From Sepiola atlantica (lineage: Eukaryota > Mollusca > Cephalopoda > Sepiida > Sepiolidae): a DNA stretch of 64,000 nt. Each line of letters opens with the position of its first letter. The stretch's first letter is position 1. Under the pieces are notes generated by a model that worked only from the letters and a program-made list of their open reading frames with translations, had not been told where the DNA came from and made no database searches. A program made the translations under genes and the position numbers. Positions 44,191 through 51,474 of the stretch are shown here, piece by piece. The DNA is taken from positions 153,204,107-153,268,106 of the forward strand of contig OY744520.1 of assembly GCA_963556195.1 (NCBI GenBank), in the 5' to 3' direction.

Positions 44191-46821
44191 TTATATGTCG
44201 CAGACGGGCCTAAAGTCCTCGGGAGTGAGGACGCCGAAGGCCTGACCAAGACTGCCAGTCAGCAGTTCGGACGAAATCCGTCCGTCTCGAGCCAGACCTC
44301 CCACGTCCAGGGGAAAGGTTAGCTTTAAAGCCCGAAAAAATGAGGGATGAACATAAATGGGGACCCTCCCCGGACATTTCGAAGCCAATTTCTTTTTTGA
44401 TGGATGCTCCTCGTCAACTAAGGTAACCCCCGGAATAGCCATCCTTCCCTCCTCCACCATTCTCCAAAGGGCGCGTGCCCTACTACCTTTATCATGCCTG
44501 ATAAAGGTAGTTATCATTGGGGCATCCCGGAAGTTCAGAGGGTTATCGACTCTTTTCCCTTTCACATGTGTGAACGCTCCTAACTGTTTCAGATAACCCC
44601 TCTGCTTATTACTTAGGTCCGACTGGACAAGTGTTGCGTCCGCCTCACAAATTCTTCCCCCAGGCAGGAAAGGGAGCTTCCGGGATCTTTCTTGTCTAAC
44701 TGGTGGAGGAGTGGGTGCAGTTTTCGCCGTAACTTCTTCCGGCACTTCCTCGTCAGCAACAGTTTCCTCCATAGCTACCTTGTCGGCAACAGCTTCCTCC
44801 GCCGCTACCTTGTCGGCAACAGCTTCCTCCGCCGCTACCTTGTCGGCTACAGCTGCCTCTGGTTGTTTGGCAGTTTTATATGGGCTTTTAGGCGGTTCAT
44901 CTGCCTCGGCCGATGCTACGGCCATGGATATCTCTTCAGGGGTGTTGGATTGGGGAGGGGTATTTTGTTCAACCACAACTTCGGGTTCTGGAGATTGGGG
45001 TTTGGGTGGTTGAACGATTTCTTTGTCTGGACATGTCGCTTTCTGGTCTCGGCTCTTCTTTGCCCTGGTGTCCTTCTTGGGCTTCTGGACCGGCGGTACT
45101 CCTTCCACAGTCATGTCCTCCTCAGAGTCGTTATTTTCGTCTGATCCTGATGAGGGGAACTGAAACTTCCGTTTGACCGCAGGTGCAGGCTGATCTCCTG
45201 CTGCGGTTGGTGGTTTAGCGGGTTTCTCGCTCGTGCTTGGAGTCGTCTTTTTCCCCTTCTTGGCTGCCACCTTGTTCCAACCTTTTTCTTCTTCCGGTAC
45301 TTCCGGTACTTCTTCCGGTACTGTTGGTTTGGGGACATTTGTTGTCACTGTTGGCACTGCCACCGGGGTCTTTGGTGGGTTCCTTTTGGGGCACTCCTTT
45401 GCCATATGCCCCGACGTCTGACAGTGCCAACAAACCGGCCTCCTTCCCTCCACTATCACTGGCATCGACCAGGTTTCGCAGTATAACTGCGCCGGTATCT
45501 CCCGGAATCCTTCACGGGTGAGTCGCATAAGGATTTTGTAGTCCCCCGTCTGGATATTTCGGGGACCACGGACTGGGAACACTGCCTCAACGTCGCCATA
45601 CTGTGACATAATGGCGCCTATGTGTTCGAAGGCGACACAGCATGGGACGCCGAGAACTGACACAGTTGTCCTCCTCTTGGATAAATATTCGGGAGTCAAT
45701 TTTATCCCGTTACTCGTATGCTCCCATTTCGCCACTCTTTCGGCTTCTGCCACGTTAGGGAGCAGAATATCATACATAGCGTATGATCGCTTTACTACGT
45801 AAGTAGCTGGGATCTTCAGATCCCCAAGTATTTTCATTATTTTGTCCTTGGGGACCCCAGTCAGCCCCTTCGTCTTTGTATCAGTTGTAACCAATGAGAC
45901 TATTCGTCTCTTTAGTCTCTCCAGAGTGCCCGGGACTACTTTGATTGTACTTCCGTCGGTGAAGTCGGCGTATTTATCTCTGAAGAGTCGCCTGTACTCC
46001 TCTGGAGTCTTCTGGGCCTGGGGTCCCCACGTCGATGTGGTTCCTTTGGAGTCCTTATTAAGTGTCTTTTCTGGCAAGACCTTTTTGGCCCCTTTCCTAA
46101 CTCTTGGTCTTTCAGGCCTACTCTCGTCTCCCTCAGAGCTGTCGGTTGATGATCCCCCCGAGGAGCACCCAAGAAACGACTTTGGCCTATACTGTCTCTG
46201 TGCCACCTCCAAGTCTAGAGACTGGCACTTTCTTATTGGCTTCTGATTAAAGAATGGGGTGTCACTGAATTCGCCAAAACTTATGGTTTGGGTGCATTCG
46301 GGCATGCTACCCCCTGCCATAGAAAACGACCCGACTGGAGTGCCGCTCGGTGCCACACCCTCCATAACCGAAACTGAGGTGCCCGGCGAGGCAACACCTC
46401 CTGGGGCGCACTCGGGTGTGCAACCCCCCTCCAATACGACTGGGGCGCACTCGGGTGTGCAACCCCCCTCCAACACGACCGGGGCGCACTCGGGCGTGCA
46501 ACCCCCCTCCAACACGACCGGGGCGCACTCGGGCGTGCAAACCCCCTCCAAAACGACTGGGGCGCACTCGGGCGTGCAACCCCCCTCCAACACGACTGGG
46601 GCGCACTCGGGCGTGCAACCCCCCTCCAACACGACTGGGGCGCACTCGGGTGTGCAACCCCCCTTCCAGGTCGGAGAACCGCTCGGCACGGTTATCCCCA
46701 CCATCATTAGGTCGTACTCAGGAGTACGATTCACCAAATCTAACAAGGTGCCCTCCGCGGTCACACCTTCCTCGCTGTTGTCAACGACAACACAGTTTTT
46801 TGAAGCCCGGGTGGCTTCCAT
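44191..46821 (-). CDS. LINE A ORF1: RNA-binding protein with CCHC knuckle
   Basis: An 876-residue protein expected to bind element RNA in a ribonucleoprotein with ORF2. The N-terminal quarter has seven 13-residue repeats (GGCTPECAPVVLE). Around residues 290-460 is a domain shared with LINE B ORF1 (PEEYRRLF, RIVSLVTTD, SVLGVPC, MSQYGDVEA), probably an RRM-like fold. A zinc knuckle CWHCQTSGHMAKECPK follows near residue 464. A Lys/Pro/Glu-rich linker contains four 10-residue repeats (EEAVADKVAA). The last 165 residues are again conserved (RKLPFLPGG, PIYVHPSFFRALKLTFPLDV, SSELLTG). ATG at 46,821, stop TAA at 44,191. No frameshift is seen. Confidence 0.88.
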   Translation of the reverse strand: MEATRASKNCVVVDNSEEGVTAEGTLLDLVNRTPEYDLMMVGITVPSGSPTWKGGCTPECAPVVLEGGCTPECAPVVLEGGCTPECAPVVLEGVCTPECAPVVLEGGCTPECAPVVLEGGCTPECAPVVLEGGCTPECAPGGVASPGTSVSVMEGVAPSGTPVGSFSMAGGSMPECTQTISFGEFSDTPFFNQKPIRKCQSLDLEVAQRQYRPKSFLGCSSGGSSTDSSEGDESRPERPRVRKGAKKVLPEKTLNKDSKGTTSTWGPQAQKTPEEYRRLFRDKYADFTDGSTIKVVPGTLERLKRRIVSLVTTDTKTKGLTGVPKDKIMKILGDLKIPATYVVKRSYAMYDILLPNVAEAERVAKWEHTSNGIKLTPEYLSKRRTTVSVLGVPCCVAFEHIGAIMSQYGDVEAVFPVRGPRNIQTGDYKILMRLTREGFREIPAQLYCETWSMPVIVEGRRPVCWHCQTSGHMAKECPKRNPPKTPVAVPTVTTNVPKPTVPEEVPEVPEEEKGWNKVAAKKGKKTTPSTSEKPAKPPTAAGDQPAPAVKRKFQFPSSGSDENNDSEEDMTVEGVPPVQKPKKDTRAKKSRDQKATCPDKEIVQPPKPQSPEPEVVVEQNTPPQSNTPEEISMAVASAEADEPPKSPYKTAKQPEAAVADKVAAEEAVADKVAAEEAVADKVAMEETVADEEVPEEVTAKTAPTPPPVRQERSRKLPFLPGGRICEADATLVQSDLSNKQRGYLKQLGAFTHVKGKRVDNPLNFRDAPMITTFIRHDKGSRARALWRMVEEGRMAIPGVTLVDEEHPSKKKLASKCPGRVPIYVHPSFFRALKLTFPLDVGGLARDGRISSELLTGSLGQAFGVLTPEDFRPVCDI
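44765..44860 (-). repeat. 30-bp coding repeat in LINE A ORF1
   Basis: About three to four tandem copies encoding EEAVADKVAA, in frame. Confidence 0.85.
46401..46668 (-). repeat. 39-bp coding repeat in LINE A ORF1
   Basis: Seven copies every 39 bp (46,401, 46,441, 46,480 and on), encoding GGCTPECAPVVLE with two Cys per unit. Absent from LINE B ORF1. Confidence 0.9.
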
Positions 46822-47262
46822 CTATAAACGGGTCTGTAAGAGGCACGACACCCGCCGATTCGGAGACGAGGAGACCTTCACCGTTTTACGGGTTCGTCAG
46901 TCTCCCCGAAACCTGCCAGCTGCTTAAGTGCGCACCTCAGACAGACGCTGAAAGAAAGAATAAAAAATAATTAATGGCCCAAGAGGGGCGAACGAACCTG
47001 ACTGTCGGACTAGACCCGCCGATTCGGAGACGAGGAGACCTTCACCGTTTTACGGGTTCGTCAGTCTCCCCGAAACCTGCCAGCTGCTTAAGTCAGCCCA
47101 ACAGTCAGGGAAAAGAAGAAAAGAAAAAAGTCCCAAGAGGGGACAAAAAAGTGACTAAAGCCCCAAAAGGGGGCTTGGTCAAAGAAAAACGCTTTGAACC
47201 TAGCCGCAAGGCTAGGTAAGCGGAACGCCTGGTCTTTGGGAAAACGAGAATGTTTTATCTGA
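46822..47262 (-). promoter_or_regulatory. LINE A 5' UTR with a 164-bp direct duplication
   Basis: A block containing AAGCAGCTGGCAGGTTTCGG, GGTCTCC and CCGAATCGGCGGG occurs at 46,851-46,928 and again at 47,015-47,092. The two ends of the block are conserved upstream of LINE B ORF1 (54,190-54,270). TTCGG and CCGAA can pair across it. A CCTAGC/GCTAGG hairpin lies at 47,199-47,216. A promoter or translation role is inference. Confidence 0.55.
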
Positions 47263-47302
47263 GAACAGATACTACACTCTGATCTTAGCCAAAAAGCCAA
47301 CA
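47263..47302 (-). repeat. U2-5'-like segment at the LINE A / LINE B boundary
   Basis: The minus strand reads GTTGGCTTTTTGGCTAAG, ATCAGAGTGTAGTATC, TGTTC, matching U2 with one change in the AAAG. It is both the first sequence of LINE A and the first sequence after the LINE B 3' end. The start GTTGGCTTTTT is shared with the module at 39,953, beside the LINE A 3' end. Confidence 0.8.
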
Positions 47303-48035
47303 AAGCGGAAGAAAATCAATTTATTTATCCAAATAATATACAAAATACATTAAATAGATGTGGCACAAGGCCAAAAGGGGGTATGGGGGGGAAAGTGGGG
47401 GTCGGGGGTCGTCCACTTGGTCTATGAATACCCTAGAAACTAGTTTCAGTCACCATAATACCACATTCACTCTATGGACTTAAGCTACTTAAAATATCCC
47501 CAGGTGTTTCAATGAATTTTATTTACAAAGATTATGTACATGTGTGATGATGGGAGTGGGAGAACAAAAAACTAAGCCTTAAATAATCCCCCAAAAATAA
47601 ATAAAAATAAAAGTGATGGTAAAAATAAAGAAACAAGGAAAATGCTAATTAAGATAAGTTAGTAGGGTCCCCCCCACCTATCTAAGGTATGAAATGCTCG
47701 CTGTCTTCCGGTAAAAACCGAAAGCAAGAGAGTCAGTTCCTAATTGGGAGTGGGCGTTTCTATGGGGGCAAAAGAAATGGAGGGATGGGTTTGTCGGGAT
47801 GTGCGGTGTCCTTCAGGATAAGTACTTTTAGGGCGGGTCAGGGATATAAAATAAATTAGGGAACGGGCATCCTGAAGGAGTTCTGACACCTAAAATAAAT
47901 CTGGGGACAGAGAGCTCATTTATGCTACTAGCTAATAGGGACTGCGCCAAAGAATTTGCTGGTCAGTTTTTTTGTTTTTTTTAAAAAGGGGTTGTTTTTT
48001 CGACAAAGAGACTTTGAGGTCGCTGTGTGCCATGC
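47303..48035 (-). other. LINE B 3' UTR
   Basis: It shares with LINE A the GGGGATATTTTAAGTA block (near 47,485-47,505), a CGGT/ACCG hairpin (47,709-47,720) and a GACCCCCGACCCCCAC block. These conserved 3' pieces are candidates for RT recognition. Confidence 0.6.
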
Positions 48036-51000
48036 CTAGGCAGGGAACACGAACTCGAATCTATTCCGCGTGAACACGCATAAACTAGCGGTGTGTATCC
48101 ACCTACTTTTGAAAAGTGAAGAAGGCAACCTCCTTCTATCAGATTTGATTTTGATTTTAAGCTGGTGTTTAAAATACGAAATCAAATCATAATAAGAAGG
48201 CGGCACCCCCCCACGCCCTATCTCTAAGCGAGAAGTATACACCACGAGTCTAGCTACGGCTAAGATCGCGAGCAAAACCATACGTTTCTCCCTGGGCCAC
48301 AAGGGGTCCATGTTGAAGACAACGGATGCTAAATCCAAGCACGTCACCCGATCGGGGGTGATGCGAGCCGTCACCTCGCCGACATACGTCCAAAATTCAC
48401 GAAGTTTGGAGCAGGTGAAAAAGGCATGTTCCGCCGTTTCAATTTCATCTTCCTCGCAACGTGGGCAAAAGGGGCTGATAGCCATACCAATTTTGAATCG
48501 TATGTCATTGAGGGGTAACACATTTCGAACCAATCGCCAGGTCAGAGAGAACTCAGAATTATTGAGATAGCTCCTGCCTGGCGCCCAATTCCACTGAGAG
48601 CGAGCCTCCTCCTCCGACAATCCAAGTCGCTCCCCAAGAGGATCCGAAGCGGTCCCCACCACTAACTCCCGATAGAATGTCCTTCTAGACCGGGCGAGGT
48701 CACTGGACCCCGGCAGCACTCTGAGCGCAGCTCGGCATTCGTTGAAGAACTGCGATTGACTCCTTGGCTTACGTCGGCATTCGGCCAAGTGGTCAGGGAT
48801 GAGGTTAGGAAAAGCGCTTCCAACCGCAGGGCCCCACGCAGACTCCTCTGTCAAGGTTCGGCTCAGGAATGATAACCGCTCGGCATACAAATGGCTCGCC
48901 AAGTCGGGCATTCCCAAGCCTCCCACATCAGGACGTTGAGTACAGACCTGTCTACGGACTAGCGGCTTCCCCTTTGCCCACAAAAGCGAGAAAAGGAGAC
49001 GCGTTAAAACCGCTCGGCGGTCCGCAGGCAGAGGTAGTACAGCCAATCGGTAAAGGATGAGCGGAAAGACGTACGTGACGCACGCCTCAGCCCGACCTTT
49101 AAGGGAAAGCCCCCTTCGAAGCCAAATCCTTACAGACGCTTCGACCTTAGACTGTACTTCCGACCAGTTCTTATCAAGCTGGAGACCGGGTCCGAACCAT
49201 ACGCCGAGGATCCGAACCGGGCCGTCAGTCCAGTTGAAAAGGCCCGGGAGCGCAGCCGCGCCACTCCAGGCAGCCAACCTTAGGCCATTGGATTTGCTAA
49301 GGTTGACTTTGGCCCCTGTCACTTTTTCGTACCTTCTGAGTGCCTTAGTCACCGCGAGAATGTCTCGAAAGCACGACACAAACACGGTGACATCATCGGC
49401 ATACGCGGATACCCTGGCTCGCGCACCGCCAGGAAGAGCAATACCGCGTAGGGCCAGTCCAGGCTCCCCGATCCTAAGCCTGCGGAGAAAAGGCTCCAAG
49501 GCAAGGACGTAAAGCAGGGGAGACAGCGGACATCCCTGACGTACCGACCGAGAGACGGCAAAAGACTCCGATCGCATTCCATTCACTTGCACCACTGCCG
49601 TCGGCCCGCGATACAAAATGGAGATCCATCTGCGGAAGTCCGGTGTAAAACCGGAGGCCTCTAAAACAGATCCCAGGAACCGATGGTCGACCCTGTCAAA
49701 AGCTTTGGACTGATCTAAATTGATCAGCGCGGCTTCGGTGTCGTCTTCTAATCCCTCTATGATCGTGCGCATCAGATGCAAGTTGTTTTGAATCGATCTC
49801 CCCTTCACAGCATAATTCTGATCAGGTTCGACCAACTCAGCGATAACAAGCTGCAACCGATTTGCAAGAACTTTGGCCAAAATCTTTAAATCTGTGTTTA
49901 GCAGAGTTATGGGCCTGTAATCGTCTAATTCCCCACCATCTTGGCCCTTTTTCTGAAGCAATGTGATCACTCCCTTGGTGACTTGACCGGGGATGGAACC
50001 CTGTTCAAACCAGTGATTGAAAACATTGACCAGAATAGGTACGAAGATGTGCGACAGCCTCAAGAACAATTCATAGGGCAAACCATCGAGTCCCGGCGAT
50101 TTGTCGTAGCCGACCTGCTTCAGTGCAGCCAAGACCTCACACTCTGTAACGCGCCCATCACAGCTAGCCGCTCGGGCCGCCTCCAGGCGGGGCGAGCCAG
50201 CTAAATAGCTGCCAAACTCCTCGACGCGGAGTCCGGGCAGTTGGGTGAACCGTTCCATGAAATGCTCACGAAATCCCCGGCAAATCTCCCGAGCCGACAC
50301 AAGGGTGTGTCCTTCCGGGTGTTTGACTTGACGAATGAGACCGACCGAGCTGCGACGAAGTGGAGTTCTACGCTCTTGCGCGTCCACATTCACGGCTTCG
50401 TTGGACACTCTATCTAGCCTAGCTCTAACTACTTGACCTTCATACCGCACGTTAGCCGCACGTTTCAGGTCCCCCTTAGCTAGTTCTATGCCTAGGGAAT
50501 CCCCCCCAGCCACCGCCCGGGCCAGCTTAGTTTCTAAACGCTTTTCTGTTTCTGCCTTATTTAAGGCGAGGCGTTGGCTATATTGAACAGAAAAGCGCCT
50601 AATGCCAACTTTGGCGTTAACCCACCACTTACTCCCGGTTACCGCCCCCACTAATCCCTTTTGAAAGTTAAGAGATAGCTGCTCCCGGAAGTCACGTATC
50701 TCCAGTAAGGAGGTATTTAACTTCCAGTAGCTAGCTACCTTGTGTGTCTTAGGGCCTAACTCCAGACTGGCCACAAGTAGCTTGTGGTCAGAATGGCCTA
50801 ACCAGTGGAACGTGGGACAAGAGATATAATCTACGTTGCCTCTTCTAATTAGCAATCTATCCAAGTAAGTACTTGAAAGGAAAGTGCCGCTAGCGAGCCA
50901 CGTCCACATCTCCCGCCCTGGGTGATCGATACGAAATCTGTCGACCAGATCGCATTGTGCCATCAGATCAGACAGACTTGTCTCACACCTATCCGACCCA

Positions 51001-51470
51001 CTAGGTCCCCCCACCTTATCTATCCTGGGATCAAGGATGGCATTCCAATCTCCCACTAGGATTAGCCGCTCCGAACCACCGAGAAACCCCTCCAACCCTC
51101 GGAAAAAGGAAACCCTCTCACGAATGGAATTGGGCGCATAAACCGCGACGATTCGAAACATGGCACTATTCACGGCAACATCAGCCACGACCAGTCTGCC
51201 ATCAGCATCCGCGTGAACAACGTTTACCCTTGCTAACAGAGTGCGTCTAACTAACAGCGAAACTCCCCGAGCAGAACGGTCACCAAATGCTGAAAAAACA
51301 TCGAAATGTTCCGACAGCAGTCGATGATCGTCCATCGAAACATAGTGAGTTTCCTGTACCGCAGCCACATCTAATTCAAAAGCCTTGAGATCCCCCAGTA
51401 TGCGGGCTGCTTTGCTTAAGGATCTCAAGCCTCTCGCGTTCAAGCTTCCTAGTTTCAAGGTCGTAGCCAT
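48036..51470 (-). CDS. LINE B ORF2: APE endonuclease and reverse transcriptase
   Basis: 1,144 residues from the ATG at 51,470. An in-frame TTG lies further upstream, but the ATG aligns with the LINE A start and sits 4 nt after the ORF1 stop (TAG TGCA ATG), suggesting stop-and-restart translation. APE: LGSLNARGL, AAVQETHY, VYAPN, VGDWNAILDP, YLDRLL, GHSDHKL. RT: DYRPITLLN, NLDQSKAFDRVDH, RQGCPLSPLLY, AYADDVTVFV (near 690), RILGVWFG. Tail: CPRC...EHAFFTC. All key residues are present. The near-identical copy in unit C differs at only a few residues (for example DLKAFELD against DLKALELD). Confidence 0.92.
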   Translation of the reverse strand: MATTLKLGSLNARGLRSLSKAARILGDLKAFELDVAAVQETHYVSMDDHRLLSEHFDVFSAFGDRSARGVSLLVRRTLLARVNVVHADADGRLVVADVAVNSAMFRIVAVYAPNSIRERVSFFRGLEGFLGGSERLILVGDWNAILDPRIDKVGGPSGSDRCETSLSDLMAQCDLVDRFRIDHPGREMWTWLASGTFLSSTYLDRLLIRRGNVDYISCPTFHWLGHSDHKLLVASLELGPKTHKVASYWKLNTSLLEIRDFREQLSLNFQKGLVGAVTGSKWWVNAKVGIRRFSVQYSQRLALNKAETEKRLETKLARAVAGGDSLGIELAKGDLKRAANVRYEGQVVRARLDRVSNEAVNVDAQERRTPLRRSSVGLIRQVKHPEGHTLVSAREICRGFREHFMERFTQLPGLRVEEFGSYLAGSPRLEAARAASCDGRVTECEVLAALKQVGYDKSPGLDGLPYELFLRLSHIFVPILVNVFNHWFEQGSIPGQVTKGVITLLQKKGQDGGELDDYRPITLLNTDLKILAKVLANRLQLVIAELVEPDQNYAVKGRSIQNNLHLMRTIIEGLEDDTEAALINLDQSKAFDRVDHRFLGSVLEASGFTPDFRRWISILYRGPTAVVQVNGMRSESFAVSRSVRQGCPLSPLLYVLALEPFLRRLRIGEPGLALRGIALPGGARARVSAYADDVTVFVSCFRDILAVTKALRRYEKVTGAKVNLSKSNGLRLAAWSGAAALPGLFNWTDGPVRILGVWFGPGLQLDKNWSEVQSKVEASVRIWLRRGLSLKGRAEACVTYVFPLILYRLAVLPLPADRRAVLTRLLFSLLWAKGKPLVRRQVCTQRPDVGGLGMPDLASHLYAERLSFLSRTLTEESAWGPAVGSAFPNLIPDHLAECRRKPRSQSQFFNECRAALRVLPGSSDLARSRRTFYRELVVGTASDPLGERLGLSEEEARSQWNWAPGRSYLNNSEFSLTWRLVRNVLPLNDIRFKIGMAISPFCPRCEEDEIETAEHAFFTCSKLREFWTYVGEVTARITPDRVTCLDLASVVFNMDPLWPREKRMVLLAILAVARLVVYTSRLEIGRGGVPPSYYDLISYFKHQLKIKIKSDRRRLPSSLFKSRWIHTASLCVFTRNRFEFVFPA

Positions 51471-51474
51471 TGCA

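Larger units (their letters stand above)
39957..47302 (-). mobile_element. LINE A, Tx1-type non-LTR retrotransposon, apparently full length
   Basis: A complete two-ORF element on the minus strand: 5' UTR 47,302-46,822, ORF1, a 10-nt gap, ORF2, and a 3' UTR of about 790 bp ending CATCTAAATAAAT. Both boundaries carry a U2-5'-like segment. ORF2 resembles the Tx1 group of the L1 superfamily (APE plus RT, YAVKGRSIQNNLHL block), a group with site-specific members, including Keno, which targets U2 snRNA genes. No poly(A) tail is seen. Confidence 0.8.

Noticed and set aside
45842..46970. Long plus-strand frames opposite LINE A ORF1 and similar ones opposite units B and C
   Set aside because: Shadows of the minus-strand coding sequence with no motifs of their own.
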